A stretch of DNA of 64,000 nucleotides from HIMB114 sp052048155. Its GTDB lineage: Bacteria; Pseudomonadota; Alphaproteobacteria; Pelagibacterales; Pelagibacteraceae. The stretch is from assembly GCF_052048155.1 (NCBI RefSeq), contig NZ_JBNAIK010000007.1, positions 1 through 64,000 of the forward strand, read 5' to 3'. The notes under the pieces are model-generated. The model did no database searches and had not been told where the DNA came from. It worked only from the letters and a program-made list of their open reading frames with translations. Each line of letters begins with the position of its first letter. Positions within the stretch are counted from its first letter, which is position 1. Positions 18,434-28,323 of this stretch are shown here, piece by piece. The position numbers and the translations under genes were made by a program.

Positions 18434-19076
18434 ATTCTTTTTTGATATAACCATCAATACAATCAACTAAGTCTTTTTCTTTACCTGTAAAAAAATGATT
18501 AGCACCTTTGATTTCATTAAAATCAACGGTAATATTTTTTTGACTAACTAATTTTTCTTTTAGAACAATCATTGTATCTTTGGGCACAAGCTGATCTTGG
18601 TCACCGTGAATGACAAGACCTGATGTGGGACATGGTGCTAAAAAATTAAAATCAAAAATATTGGGTTGAGGTGAGATTGAAATAAATCTAAAAATTTCTG
18701 GTCTTCTCATTAATAGTTGCATTGAAATCAGTGCACCAAATGAAAATCCAATAACCCAACTTTCATTTGAGTTTGCATTATTTCTTTGAATAAAATCTAG
18801 TGCCGCTGCCGCATCTGATAACTCGCCAAGACCATTATCAAATTTTCCTTCACTCTTTCCAACGCCTCTAAAATTAAATCTACAAACTGAAAAACCATTT
18901 TTTAAAAATGTGTGATATGCGTGATATACTACTTTGTTATTCATCGTGCCGCCATACTCTGGGTGAGGATGCAAAATGACCGCCAACGGAGCATTCTCTC
19001 TCTTACTTTGAACGTATTTTGCTTCTAATTTTCCGTCTGGGCCGTTGATAAATATTTCAGAATTGTTAAGTTTCAT
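18420..19076 (-). CDS. Alpha/beta hydrolase
   Basis: 218 aa. The fold is plain: VILHPHPEYGGTMNNKV, FNFRGVGKSEG, the nucleophile elbow GFSFGALISM, the acid in GDQDQLVPKD and the histidine in GANHFFTG. This subfamily (often annotated as dienelactone-hydrolase-like) is widespread in alphaproteobacteria, with unknown substrate. It sits just upstream of and divergent from the SUF operon; a link to Fe-S assembly is not shown. Confidence 0.88.
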   Translation of the reverse strand: MKLNNSEIFINGPDGKLEAKYVQSKRENAPLAVILHPHPEYGGTMNNKVVYHAYHTFLKNGFSVCRFNFRGVGKSEGKFDNGLGELSDAAAALDFIQRNNANSNESWVIGFSFGALISMQLLMRRPEIFRFISISPQPNIFDFNFLAPCPTSGLVIHGDQDQLVPKDTMIVLKEKLVSQKNITVDFNEIKGANHFFTGKEKDLVDCIDGYIKKESRLF

Positions 19077-19172
19077 ACTATAGTTGTAAATTAAAGAAGG
19101 TGGCTTATATCATAAGTAACCTTTAAAAATAAAGTTTTTTCGAAGGGGAATTAACTAAATTTAGGGATTAAA

Positions 19173-20624
19173 ATGAGCGCAAGTGATGAAATAATACAAC
19201 AGTATCAAGACAGGTCAGAATATGATCATGGCTTCGTAACTGATATTGATACTATTGAAGTTCCTAAGGGTTTATCTGAAGAGACGATAAGATTTATTTC
19301 CAAACAAAAAAAAGAACCCCAGTGGATGTTAGACTGGAGATTAAATGCTTATAACAGGCTACAAAAAATGGAAGAGCCTGATTGGCAAAAACCAAAATAC
19401 CCAAAAATTAACTACCAAGATTTATATTACTATTCTGCTCCAAAGAGTTTTAAAGACGGACCAAAATCTTTAGATGAAATTGATCCAGAAATTAAAAAAA
19501 CTTATGACAAACTAGGTATTCCGTTAGAAGAACAAAAAAGATTATCAGGTGTTGCTGTTGATGCTGTATTTGACTCTGTTTCTGTTGCAACAACTTTTAA
19601 AGATAAGTTAAAAGAAATTGGTGTTATTTTTTGTTCAATCTCAGAAGCAACAAGAGAACACCCAGAACTTGTTAAAAAATATCTAGGCTCAGTTATTCCA
19701 GTTACAGATCATTTTTTTGCAACATTAAATTCTGCAGTCTTTACAGACGGATCATTTGTTTACATCCCACCAGGTGTGAGATGTCCTATGGAGCTTTCAA
19801 CATATTTTAGAATTAATGCTCAAAATACAGGTCAGTTTGAAAGAACACTTATTATTGCAGATAAAGATAGTTATGTGTCTTACCTTGAGGGTTGCACGGC
19901 ACCCATGAGAGATGAAAATCAACTTCATGCTGCAAATGTAGAATTAGTTGCGTTAGATGGTGCAGAAATAAAATATTCAACTGTTCAAAATTGGTATCCA
20001 GGAGACAAAGAAGGAAAAGGTGGAATTTATAATTTTGTTACCAAAAGAGGAGATTGTAGAGGAAAAAATTCTAAAATCTCATGGACGCAAGTTGAAACAG
20101 GATCTGCAATTACTTGGAAGTATCCAAGTTGTATTTTAAGAGGTGATAACTCCCAGGGCGAATTTTATTCTGTTGCGATTACAAATAATTTTCAAAAAGC
20201 AGATACAGGTACAAAAATGATACACCTTGGAAAAAATACTAAAAGTAAAATTATCTCAAAAGGAATTTCTGCTGGACAAGCTGATAATACTTATAGAGGT
20301 TTAGTTTCAGTTCATCCAAAAGCAACGGGATCAAAAAACTTTACCCAGTGTGACTCTCTTTTAGTTGGAAACAAATGTGGAGCTCATACAGTACCTTATA
20401 TTGAAAATAAAAACTCCTCATCAGAAGTTGAACATGAAGCTACAACTTCAAAAATTAGTGATGATCAATTGTTTTACTGTAGACAAAGAGGTTTAAACCA
20501 AGAAGAAGCGGTGAGTTTAATTGTAAATGGCTTTTGTAAAGAAGTATTACAGCAATTACCAATGGAGTTTGCAGTTGAAGCTCAAAAGTTAGTTGGAATT
20601 AGTTTAGAAGGAAGTGTTGGTTAA
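19173..20624 (+). CDS. sufB: Fe-S cluster assembly protein SufB
   Basis: 483 aa. Conserved stretches include VPKGLSEETIRFISKQKKEPQWML, CPMELSTYFRINAQNTGQFERTLI, LEGCTAPM, GVSIGAG-like SKGISAGQADNTYRG, CDSLLVGNKCGAHTVPYIE and SKISDDQLFYCRQRGL. SufB is the scaffold of the SufBCD complex on which clusters are built. It opens an operon of seven genes; no iscR-type regulator lies upstream. The 96-nt gap before it should hold the promoter, but I see no operator I can name. Confidence 0.97.
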   Translation: MSASDEIIQQYQDRSEYDHGFVTDIDTIEVPKGLSEETIRFISKQKKEPQWMLDWRLNAYNRLQKMEEPDWQKPKYPKINYQDLYYYSAPKSFKDGPKSLDEIDPEIKKTYDKLGIPLEEQKRLSGVAVDAVFDSVSVATTFKDKLKEIGVIFCSISEATREHPELVKKYLGSVIPVTDHFFATLNSAVFTDGSFVYIPPGVRCPMELSTYFRINAQNTGQFERTLIIADKDSYVSYLEGCTAPMRDENQLHAANVELVALDGAEIKYSTVQNWYPGDKEGKGGIYNFVTKRGDCRGKNSKISWTQVETGSAITWKYPSCILRGDNSQGEFYSVAITNNFQKADTGTKMIHLGKNTKSKIISKGISAGQADNTYRGLVSVHPKATGSKNFTQCDSLLVGNKCGAHTVPYIENKNSSSEVEHEATTSKISDDQLFYCRQRGLNQEEAVSLIVNGFCKEVLQQLPMEFAVEAQKLVGISLEGSVG

Positions 20625-21361
20625 TGATTGATATTAAAAATTTAAAAGTAAGCGTTGAAGATAAAGACATTATTAAAGGACTAAATCTTAAAATTAACAA
20701 AGGTGAAGTTCATGCCATCATGGGTCCAAATGGATCTGGAAAAAGTACATTATCTTACGCTTTATCAGGAAAAGAAGGGTACGAGGCTGAAGGAGAGATT
20801 AATTATAATAACGAAAATATATTAGAACTTAATACTGAAGAAAGAGCCCAAAAAGGAATATTTTTAGCATTTCAATATCCGATCGAAATTCCAGGAGTTT
20901 TTACAAACAATTTTTTAAGAACCTCACTAAATGCTGTAAGAAAAGCAAAAGGTGAAAAAGAGTTAAATGCAGTTAAATTTTTAAACTTGGTTAAAGAAAA
21001 ATCTCAAAAACTAAAGATTGATAAAGAAATGTTATCTCGACCACTTAATGTTGGTTTTTCTGGCGGTGAAAAAAAGAGAAATGAAATTTTACAAATGTCA
21101 TTACTTGAGCCAAACTTTATTATTATGGATGAAACTGACTCTGGCCTTGATATTGATGCATTAAAAATCGTATCCAATGGTGTTAATGCAATGAGATCAC
21201 CTGAACGATCATTTTTAATTATTACGCATTACCAAAGATTGTTAAATTACATTAAGCCTGATTTTGTCCATGTGTTTTCTGATGGAAAAATAGTTGAGAG
21301 TGGTGATTGGAAACTAGCGTTGGAATTAGAAAACGATGGTTACGCTAAATTTGTAAGTTAA
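20624..21361 (+). CDS. sufC: Fe-S cluster assembly ATPase SufC
   Basis: 245 aa ABC-type ATPase with Walker A GPNGSGKST, Q-loop in AFQYPIEIPG, signature FSGGEKKRNE, Walker B FIIMDETDSGLDIDAL and switch histidine ITHYQR. It drives conformational change of SufB-SufD. The ATG overlaps the sufB stop (TAATG). Confidence 0.97.
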   Translation: MIDIKNLKVSVEDKDIIKGLNLKINKGEVHAIMGPNGSGKSTLSYALSGKEGYEAEGEINYNNENILELNTEERAQKGIFLAFQYPIEIPGVFTNNFLRTSLNAVRKAKGEKELNAVKFLNLVKEKSQKLKIDKEMLSRPLNVGFSGGEKKRNEILQMSLLEPNFIIMDETDSGLDIDALKIVSNGVNAMRSPERSFLIITHYQRLLNYIKPDFVHVFSDGKIVESGDWKLALELENDGYAKFVS

Positions 21362-22603
21362 ATGAACGATTTAGAAAAACTTAAAAATCATTTTGAAGGA
21401 TTTAAAAATTTAGAATTCATTAATTCTGAAAGTATACAATCACGTGTTGATGCATTTGAAAGATTTTGTCAAAAAGGAGTTCCAAGCTTAAAGCAAGAGC
21501 ATTGGAAATATTCACCTTTATCAAAAGACCTTATTCAGTTTCAAAATTTAAAGTTTTCTCTAAATCAGGACAAATCTTTTAATGATACTCACTTTGAAAA
21601 ATTTGATCATTATAAAATTTTGTTAAAAGACGGAGTACTTATTAGTGAAGATATTAAAGAAGATGGTTTAGAAATTACTAAATATAAACAAGATCAATTT
21701 TATGAGATTAAAAAAAATCAAATCTTAGATTTTAATAATGCATTCTATGCACCTGGATTTGAAATCAAAGCAGATAGTAATGCAAATATTAAAAAACCAA
21801 TAGTCATTTATAATTATTTTTCAAAAAATTTTGATGGAAACAATATCAATAATAAAAATTTTATTTATCTGGATAAAAATTCAAAAGCTGAAATTTATGA
21901 AAAAAATATTTTTGAAGATGAAAAAGATTTATTCTTTACTAAAAATTTAGACATTGAATTAGAACAAGATGCTAATTTAGTAAAATATTATTTAAATAGT
22001 ACAAATAATAATAAAACAATTTATAATTTTATAAGATCAAATTTAAAACAAAACTCTGAGTTTGAAAAATTTAACTTTTCTCATAATGTGAGTTCTTGCC
22101 GTGATGAAATCATCGCAAATTTGAATGGAACAAATGCATTCGTATCACTGAATAACATTCAGCATTTAAGTCAAAAATGTTTTCATGAAATTAAATGGGA
22201 AATCAATCATAATGAAGAAAACACGAGAAGTTCTCAGTTTGTAAAATCTGCACTTCATGATGACTCTGTTGCAGCCTTTCAAGGTAAAATTTTTGTCGAT
22301 TCAAAAGCTCAAAAGACTGACGGGTATCAATTATCAAGAGCATTATTATTATCAGACAGGTCAAAATTTTTATCTAAACCTGAATTAGAAATATATGCTG
22401 ATGATGTAAAATGTTCTCATGGTTCATCTTCTGGAAGTATTGATCAAGAATCTATATTTTATTTAAGATCAAGAGGTATTAATGAGCAACAAGCAAAACG
22501 TATGATGATTGAAGGTTTTTTAGCTGAAGTGATAAATAAAGTAAAAAATGAAGATGTGAGAAATATTTTTTACAATAAATTAAATGAAATTAATAACGCC
22601 TAG
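21362..22603 (+). CDS. sufD: Fe-S cluster assembly protein SufD
   Basis: 413 aa. The N-terminus is divergent, but the C-terminal half matches SufD: SSQFVKSALHDDSVAAFQGKIFV, KTDGYQLSRALLLSD, PELEIYADDVKCSHGSSSGSIDQESIFYLRSRGI. The CSHG motif holds the conserved Cys and His used in cluster binding at the SufB-SufD interface. It starts directly after sufC. Confidence 0.94.
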   Translation: MNDLEKLKNHFEGFKNLEFINSESIQSRVDAFERFCQKGVPSLKQEHWKYSPLSKDLIQFQNLKFSLNQDKSFNDTHFEKFDHYKILLKDGVLISEDIKEDGLEITKYKQDQFYEIKKNQILDFNNAFYAPGFEIKADSNANIKKPIVIYNYFSKNFDGNNINNKNFIYLDKNSKAEIYEKNIFEDEKDLFFTKNLDIELEQDANLVKYYLNSTNNNKTIYNFIRSNLKQNSEFEKFNFSHNVSSCRDEIIANLNGTNAFVSLNNIQHLSQKCFHEIKWEINHNEENTRSSQFVKSALHDDSVAAFQGKIFVDSKAQKTDGYQLSRALLLSDRSKFLSKPELEIYADDVKCSHGSSSGSIDQESIFYLRSRGINEQQAKRMMIEGFLAEVINKVKNEDVRNIFYNKLNEINNA

Positions 22604-22605
22604 AA

Positions 22606-23814
22606 ATGATAGACGTTAAAGACCAGTTTCCAATTTTTGAAAAAAAAATTAAAGGTAAAAATTTAACTTACCTTGATAGTGCAAACTCATCACAAAAACC
22701 AAAATCAGTTATTGATAAAATGAATGAGTTTTATTCATATGAATTTGCAAACGTTGGAAGAGGTATTTATCAGTTAGCATCTAATGCTTCTGAGAAATAT
22801 GAAGAGACAAGACAAGAATTAAAAAAATTTATTAACTGTAAAGATGATGGAGAAATCATTTTTACAAAGAATTCAACAGAGTCATTAAATTTAATCGCTC
22901 ATTGTTTTGGAGAAAAATTTATCAATGAAGGAGATGAAATTATATCAACTGAGTTAGAACATCACGCAAATTATGTTCCGTGGCACTTTATTAGAAAAAA
23001 GAAAAACGCAGTAATCAAATTTATTCCAGTAGATGATGATGGAAATTTACTGATTGATAAACTTCCGGAATTAATTACTGATAAAACAAAAATTATAGCT
23101 GTAACACATATGTCAAATGTAACGGGTACGATTGTTGACATAAAAAAAATTAAAGAAATTGCAGATAAACATAATATTCCAGTTTGTGTTGATGGAACAC
23201 AAGGTGCTGCTCATTTAAAAACAGATATGCAAGAACTGGGGTGTGATTTTTACGCCTTTTCAGCTCACAAAATGTATGGTCCAACAGGACTGGGTTTGCT
23301 TTATGTAAAGTATAAATGGTTAGAATCTTTTGATCCTTTTATCGGAGGCGGCGGTATGATTGATTTTGTATCAAAAGATGACGTTGCTTATGCAAAAGGA
23401 GTTTGGAAATTTGAAGCTGGAACTATGCCAACTGCAGAAGTTGTGGCTTTAAAGGAATCGATTAATTTTATAAATCAGATAGGAAAACAAAAGATTTGTA
23501 AATATGAAGATCAATTAAAGGATTTTGCTTTAGAGACACTTAGAAAAAATAATGCAGTGGAGTTTGTTGGTTCACCTAAAGAGCAAGGAAGTGTATTTTC
23601 ATTTAATATTAAAAATATTCACTCTCATGATGTATCCACTATATTTGATCAGGAGGGCGTAGCAGTTAGGGGAGGACATCATTGCTGTCAAATTTTACAT
23701 GACAGATTAAATGCGAATTCATCAGTTCGAGTATCATTTGGAGTTTATAATAATAAAGATGACATTTTAGTTTTAGATGAGGCTATTAAAAAATGTCAGA
23801 AGATTTTTGGTTAA
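22606..23814 (+). CDS. sufS: Cysteine desulfurase SufS
   Basis: 402 aa, class II NifS-like. Seen: YLDSANSSQKPKSVID, ELEHHANYVPW, the PLP lysine in FSAHKMYGPTGLGLLY, and the active-site cysteine loop VRGGHHCCQILHDR. It takes sulfur from cysteine and passes it to SufE or SufU. It starts 3 nt after sufD. Confidence 0.96.
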   Translation: MIDVKDQFPIFEKKIKGKNLTYLDSANSSQKPKSVIDKMNEFYSYEFANVGRGIYQLASNASEKYEETRQELKKFINCKDDGEIIFTKNSTESLNLIAHCFGEKFINEGDEIISTELEHHANYVPWHFIRKKKNAVIKFIPVDDDGNLLIDKLPELITDKTKIIAVTHMSNVTGTIVDIKKIKEIADKHNIPVCVDGTQGAAHLKTDMQELGCDFYAFSAHKMYGPTGLGLLYVKYKWLESFDPFIGGGGMIDFVSKDDVAYAKGVWKFEAGTMPTAEVVALKESINFINQIGKQKICKYEDQLKDFALETLRKNNAVEFVGSPKEQGSVFSFNIKNIHSHDVSTIFDQEGVAVRGGHHCCQILHDRLNANSSVRVSFGVYNNKDDILVLDEAIKKCQKIFG

Positions 23815-24273
23815 ATGAGTGAGATTGGAATTTATCAGCAGACCATTTTAGAACACAGTAAAAATCCACTTAATTTTAAATCACTTAAAACTTGTACCCA
23901 TCAAGCTAACGGTAACAATCCTTTGTGTGGAGACAAGGTTGAAATTTTTACAAATATTAAGAATGATATTAATGATGAAATTTGTTTTCAAGGAACAGGG
24001 TGTGCAATTTCAATCGCATCAGCTTCTATTCTAACAAAAGTTTTAAATAAAAAGTCAGTACAAGACTCAAAAAATATCTTAGAAAATTTTATTAAAATGG
24101 TTGAAAATAAAGAGTTTAATTTTGATTTACTAAATAATGAGGAAAAAACATTATTAATGACTTTTTCTGAATTACAAAAATTTCCAATGCGCTCAAAATG
24201 TGCAACGATGAGCTGGTCTACCTTTAATGCAGCTTTGAATCGTGATAATTATAATACAGAGGCAAAAGTATGA
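23815..24273 (+). CDS. sufU: SufU-type scaffold/sulfurtransferase
   Basis: 152 aa of the IscU/SufU fold. The three ligand cysteines are present: GNNPLCGDKV, GTGCAISIASASILT and RSKCATMSW. YQQTILEHSKNPLNF at the N-terminus is typical of SufU. In Gram-positive bacteria SufU accepts sulfur from SufS as a zinc protein; whether that applies here is unclear because a SufE gene is also present in the window. It starts at the base after the sufS stop. Confidence 0.92.
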   Translation: MSEIGIYQQTILEHSKNPLNFKSLKTCTHQANGNNPLCGDKVEIFTNIKNDINDEICFQGTGCAISIASASILTKVLNKKSVQDSKNILENFIKMVENKEFNFDLLNNEEKTLLMTFSELQKFPMRSKCATMSWSTFNAALNRDNYNTEAKV

Positions 24274-24581
24274 ATGAGCAAGATACAAAATTAATGGATA
24301 AAATTGTTGAGAAATTAAAAACAGTTTATGATCCAGAAATTCCAGTTGATATTTATGAACTCGGTTTAATTTATGATGTTAAAATCGATGGAAAAAAAGC
24401 TTCACTTGATATGACATTAACCAGTCCACATTGCCCAGTTGCTGAAACTTTACCAATGCAAGTAAGACGAACTGTTGAAGAAATTGATGAACTTGAAGAA
24501 GTAGAAGTTAAAATTGTTTGGGAACCACCTTGGGATAAAACTAAAATGTCAGAGGCGGCAAGATTGGAATTAGGCTTATGA
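24270..24581 (+). CDS. sufT: SufT (DUF59/MIP18 family) Fe-S maturation protein
   Basis: 103 aa. The MIP18 pattern is full length: VYDPEIPVDIYELGLIYDVKI, LDMTLTSPHCPVAETLP with the conserved cysteine, and VEVKIVWEPPWDKTKMSEAARLELGL. SufT proteins help maturation of Fe-S proteins, especially under high demand. The ATG overlaps the sufU stop by 4 nt. Confidence 0.94.
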   Translation: MNEQDTKLMDKIVEKLKTVYDPEIPVDIYELGLIYDVKIDGKKASLDMTLTSPHCPVAETLPMQVRRTVEEIDELEEVEVKIVWEPPWDKTKMSEAARLELGL

Positions 24582-24913
24582 GTTCAATATTAACATTTTC
24601 AAATCAAGCAAAAACAAGACTTAAAGAAATCATGAGTTCTGATGAATATAAAAATGCCTTAGGTTTACGTATATCAGTTAAATCAGGAGGTTGTGCTGGA
24701 ATGACTTATGATATGAATTATGTTGAACAACTTGTTGATGGAGATGAAAAAATTGAAGTTGAAGGCGTAAATGTTTTTATTGATCCAAAAGCAATTATGT
24801 ATCTCCTTGGTACTGAGATGGATTATAAAGTTGATAAATTTACATCATCATTTGTGTTTAATAATCCAAATGAAACTGAAAGATGTGGATGCGGTGAGTC
24901 TTTTAAAATTTAA
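24578..24913 (+). CDS. sufA: A-type Fe-S carrier (SufA/IscA/ErpA family)
   Basis: 111 aa. The three cysteines of the HesB family are present: KSGGCAGMTYDMNY, and the C-terminal CGCGESF. It carries clusters from SufBCD to apo-proteins. It overlaps sufT by 4 nt and is the last gene of the operon. Its end overlaps the convergent nadK by 11 nt. Confidence 0.94.
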   Translation: MSSILTFSNQAKTRLKEIMSSDEYKNALGLRISVKSGGCAGMTYDMNYVEQLVDGDEKIEVEGVNVFIDPKAIMYLLGTEMDYKVDKFTSSFVFNNPNETERCGCGESFKI

Positions 24914-25667
24914 ATTGTTCAGCTAAATTTCTTTCTTTTAAGCCAAACTTTTTATTATAAAGTAGAATAAATTTTTTATTTTTATTTAATTTAATCTCCA
25001 CAGTTTTTATATGTTTAACCTCAATATTATCAGCAACTGCATTGACTGGTCTTTTTTTAGAATCTAGATTTTTAATAATAATTTTTGACTGGTTGGATAC
25101 AATTGCACCCCTCCAACCTCTTGGATTAAAAGGACTAATAGGTGTGACCGCTAAATACTGACTATCTAAATTTAAAATAGGCCCTTTGGCAGATAAATTA
25201 TAAGCCGTACTGCCCGCAGGTGTCGCGACTAACACTCCATCACCAACAAGTTCTTTAATTCTTTTTTTCTTATCAAGTTGAATTTCTAGTTTAGTGGTTT
25301 GTTTACTATGTCTGAAAATGGATACTTCATTAATAGCTATTATTTTTTTTGTTGTGTTTGCAGTTTTGATTTTTGCTTCCAGTGGATACAAACTTATTGG
25401 TGATGATTTTTTTATTTTTGAAATAATATTTCCAGCGTCATGTTTGTTTAAAAGAAAACCTCTGTTACCCGTATTAACCCCATAAAAGGGCTTATTGTAT
25501 TTTTGAAGTTTCTTTAAGCTATGGAGCATAAAACCATCTCCACCAATGACGACAATATAGTCACAGGCAGCAGGAGTAGAATTTGAATGAGATTTTATTA
25601 ATGATTGTCTGACTTTTTCACCTTTTTTAGTTTTATCAGCAATTATATGTAAATTTATAGACTTCAT
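24903..25667 (-). CDS. nadK: NAD kinase
   Basis: 254 aa. Diagnostic motifs: VVIGGDGFMLHSLKK (GGDG), YGVNTGNRGFLLN, NEVSIFR, and GDGVLVATPAGSTAYNLSAKGPIL. It phosphorylates NAD to NADP. It is shorter than E. coli NadK but typical of the alphaproteobacterial form. The 42-nt gap to zapE is a divergent promoter region. Confidence 0.95.
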   Translation of the reverse strand: MKSINLHIIADKTKKGEKVRQSLIKSHSNSTPAACDYIVVIGGDGFMLHSLKKLQKYNKPFYGVNTGNRGFLLNKHDAGNIISKIKKSSPISLYPLEAKIKTANTTKKIIAINEVSIFRHSKQTTKLEIQLDKKKRIKELVGDGVLVATPAGSTAYNLSAKGPILNLDSQYLAVTPISPFNPRGWRGAIVSNQSKIIIKNLDSKKRPVNAVADNIEVKHIKTVEIKLNKNKKFILLYNKKFGLKERNLAEQFKF

Positions 25668-25709
25668 TATTGGTATTAAAATTTGTTATAACATATTCGA
25701 ATTAAAAAT

Positions 25710-26771
25710 ATGAAATCATTTAAACAGGCATTTGAAAGCTTTTGCAAAAAAAACAGCATTAAAAAAAACAACGAACAGCTTGATTTAGTTGAAAAATTTG
25801 AAGAATTTGATGCCATTATAAAGCAAGATAAAACACTGTTAAAAAAATTATTTTCAAAAGCACCTGTTCAGCTTGGTTATTATATTCATGGTGATGTTGG
25901 AGTGGGTAAGACCATGATCTGTAATGAGTTTTATCAGTACTTAGATACTAAAAAGAAAAAAACTCATTTTAATAAATTTATGATTGAAGTGCATGATTAT
26001 CTTCAACAAAACCAAAAAAATGACAAAGCAGAAAATTTACTTACTCAATATGCAAGAGCATTAAAAGAAAAAATAGATTTTCTATATTTTGACGAGTTTC
26101 AAGTCACGAATATCGTTGATGCCATGATTTTAGGAAAGTTATTTGAAAGTTTATTTGATGAAAAAATATTTATCTTAATTACTTCAAATATAAAAATTAA
26201 CGATCTTTATAAAGATGGGTTGCAAAGAGAACAATTTTTACCTTTTTTAAAAGTGATTAAAGAAAAAATTCATGAGTACGAACTTAAAGGCGACGTTGAT
26301 TTTAGAAAACAAGATGTCACAAAAATTAATCGTTTCTTTTACCCAAATGATAAAAAGGCTTTATCAAGTATTAATCAATTATTTAGAAAACTTACAAAGG
26401 ATAGAAAGAAACTACAAAAAGAAATTATTATTAGAGGAAGAAAGTTTCCACTTGAACAATTTTATGATGGTGTAGCAAGGTTTGATTTTAAAGAACTATG
26501 TGATCAAAACCTTGGTGCAGAAGACTATATTGAGATTGCAAAATTTTGTAAATTTATCATCATTGAAAACATTCCAAATTTTCATGAAGGAATTGCAAAT
26601 CAACAGCAACGTTTCATTACTTTAATCGACGTCTTTTATGAAAATAGAATAAAACTAATGGTAAGTTCAAAAACTTCATTAGAAGATATCAGTTCTGCTA
26701 GTGCATTAGAGTTTGTTTTTAAAAGAACTAAAAGTAGATTATATGAGCTCACATCACCAATGGTGACCTAA
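25710..26771 (+). CDS. zapE: AFG1-like ATPase, cell division protein ZapE
   Basis: 353 aa. Walker A GYYIHGDVGVGKTMIC, HFNKFMIEVHDYL, Walker B FLYFDEFQVTNIVDAMILGKLFE, ITSNIKINDLYKDGLQREQFLPF and the family C-terminus (EFVFKRTKSRLYELTS). ZapE binds FtsZ and affects Z-ring stability; mitochondrial AFG1 homologues help respiratory complex quality control. It converges on murG with 1 nt between the stops. Confidence 0.94.
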   Translation: MKSFKQAFESFCKKNSIKKNNEQLDLVEKFEEFDAIIKQDKTLLKKLFSKAPVQLGYYIHGDVGVGKTMICNEFYQYLDTKKKKTHFNKFMIEVHDYLQQNQKNDKAENLLTQYARALKEKIDFLYFDEFQVTNIVDAMILGKLFESLFDEKIFILITSNIKINDLYKDGLQREQFLPFLKVIKEKIHEYELKGDVDFRKQDVTKINRFFYPNDKKALSSINQLFRKLTKDRKKLQKEIIIRGRKFPLEQFYDGVARFDFKELCDQNLGAEDYIEIAKFCKFIIIENIPNFHEGIANQQQRFITLIDVFYENRIKLMVSSKTSLEDISSASALEFVFKRTKSRLYELTSPMVT

Positions 26772-26772
26772 T

Positions 26773-27885
26773 TTATTTTGTAATTTGGTTTATAAAATTA
26801 TCTATTGGGTTTCCTCTTTTTAACTTAATTAAATTTTCGATTTTATGATTAAGCAAAACTCTTGTTCGAAAAACATTTTCAATTATTCTTTCAATTTTAA
26901 AACCCATCTCTTGATTATCTTCAACTAACCAACAACACTCCTGATCGGCATAATACTTTGCATTGTGATGTTGATGATTATCTAAAGAATTTTTTAATGG
27001 TACAGCAATAAAAGGTTTGTTTGCACTTGCAAGTTCAGACAAAGTTGATGAACCTGATCTACAAATAACTATATCTGCTTTTTTAACAAAATCTTCAATC
27101 TGATTAGAAAAGGTAAAAAGCATAAAGCTAAATCCGAGTTTTTTTTCATTAATCTGAAAGGCTTTGATATTATTTTCATAATAACTGCCAACTTTTTTTA
27201 TTTGATCTTCTTGAACTTGTTGACTCAAAGAAAGTTTCACATTTTTCTTCGCCAAAGAAAGAAATTTTTCGGGAAGTTTTTCACCAAATACTTTTGCACC
27301 CTGGCTACCACCTAATATCAATATATTTAATGCCTCATCTTCTTTTGATGTTTTTCCATAAAATAATCCTTCTTCATTAATTTTATTAAATTGCGACCTA
27401 ACAAGCTGGCCTACATAAATCATTTTGTCATTAAACTTTTCTGGAAATGAGGAAATAAGCTCATATCCAGTCAATAATTTATAACAATGAGGTAAAAATA
27501 ATTGGTTCACTCTACCTAAAACAGAATTGGTTTCATAAAGAAAAAACTTAATTTTTAAAAATCTTGCGATCATTAATACTGGAAACGAAACATAGCCACC
27601 TGATCCAACCACGATATTTGGTTTATAAAAAAAAATGATAAAAAAACTTTTAATCATTGAAATAAAAATAATAAATGCTGATTTTATAAAATGTATAAAG
27701 CTTTTTTTTCGGTAAGGACTTTCTGCTGGAATAATTGTTAAATCATCAACCTGATCTAAATATTTTATGGCTCTACTATCTGTAATAATTTTAACTTTGT
27801 GATTTTTTTTTAATTCTTCATAGAGCGCAATCATTGGAAAGATATGCCCACCTGTACCACCTGTACAAAGAATAATTTTTTTCAT
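26773..27885 (-). CDS. murG: UDP-GlcNAc:lipid I N-acetylglucosaminyltransferase
   Basis: 370 aa GT-B enzyme. N-terminal loop CTGGTGGHIFPMIAL, VVGSGGYVSFPVL, FLYETNSVLGRVN, ILGGSQGAKVFGEKLP, and ICRSGSSTLSELASANKPFIAVPLKNSLDNHQHHNA. It makes lipid II at the inner face of the membrane. It lies outside any mur cluster, as in many streamlined genomes. Hydrophobic FIHFIKSAFIIFISMIKS probably forms the membrane-binding patch. Confidence 0.96.
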   Translation of the reverse strand: MKKIILCTGGTGGHIFPMIALYEELKKNHKVKIITDSRAIKYLDQVDDLTIIPAESPYRKKSFIHFIKSAFIIFISMIKSFFIIFFYKPNIVVGSGGYVSFPVLMIARFLKIKFFLYETNSVLGRVNQLFLPHCYKLLTGYELISSFPEKFNDKMIYVGQLVRSQFNKINEEGLFYGKTSKEDEALNILILGGSQGAKVFGEKLPEKFLSLAKKNVKLSLSQQVQEDQIKKVGSYYENNIKAFQINEKKLGFSFMLFTFSNQIEDFVKKADIVICRSGSSTLSELASANKPFIAVPLKNSLDNHQHHNAKYYADQECCWLVEDNQEMGFKIERIIENVFRTRVLLNHKIENLIKLKRGNPIDNFINQITK

Positions 27886-27927
27886 ATCAATGTTTTTTGA
27901 ATATTGTTTCTGGCAACATTATGTTGA

Positions 27928-28323
27928 TTATTTAGCCAGTTTAATCAAGAAATCTAATAAATTACTCAATCCACTTTGGCGTTGAGCAGTGAGAAGCTCC
28001 ATAATACCAAGGGGTTTAAAGTCTTCTTTAGATAATTTTGAAATTTCTTCAGCGGATTGATTATTCAAAATATCAATTACAAATTTAGTTGTCCCTTTTG
28101 TTATAAAAGCATCTGCATCAAATTGATATTTCATATTTCCGTTATCTTTTTCTCCTACAACCCAAAGATTAGATGCGCACCCAAATATTTTATTTTGATC
28201 AACTTTATATTTATCCTCTAAAGCACCAGCTTCTTTAGCAAGATCAATTAAATACTGAAGTCGATCTGTCCCTTCCAATACAGAAATTTCATCACCCTTT
28301 GCTTTAATTAAATCTTTAATCAT
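27928..28323 (-). CDS. sufE: SufE family sulfur acceptor
   Basis: 131 aa. The active-site cysteine lies in NKIFGCASNLWVVG; other SufE features are DRLQYLIDLAKE and the C-terminal GIMELLTAQRQSGLSNLLDFL. SufE takes persulfide from SufS. It overlaps the preceding scaffold gene by 8 nt, so the two are coupled, and they lie about 3 kb from the SUF operon. Confidence 0.9.
   Translation of the reverse strand: MIKDLIKAKGDEISVLEGTDRLQYLIDLAKEAGALEDKYKVDQNKIFGCASNLWVVGEKDNGNMKYQFDADAFITKGTTKFVIDILNNQSAEEISKLSKEDFKPLGIMELLTAQRQSGLSNLLDFLIKLAK

Noticed and set aside
19077..19172. IscR or iron-box operator upstream of sufB
   Set aside because: The AT-rich gap shows no convincing match to an IscR, Irr or RirA site; I cannot support one by eye.
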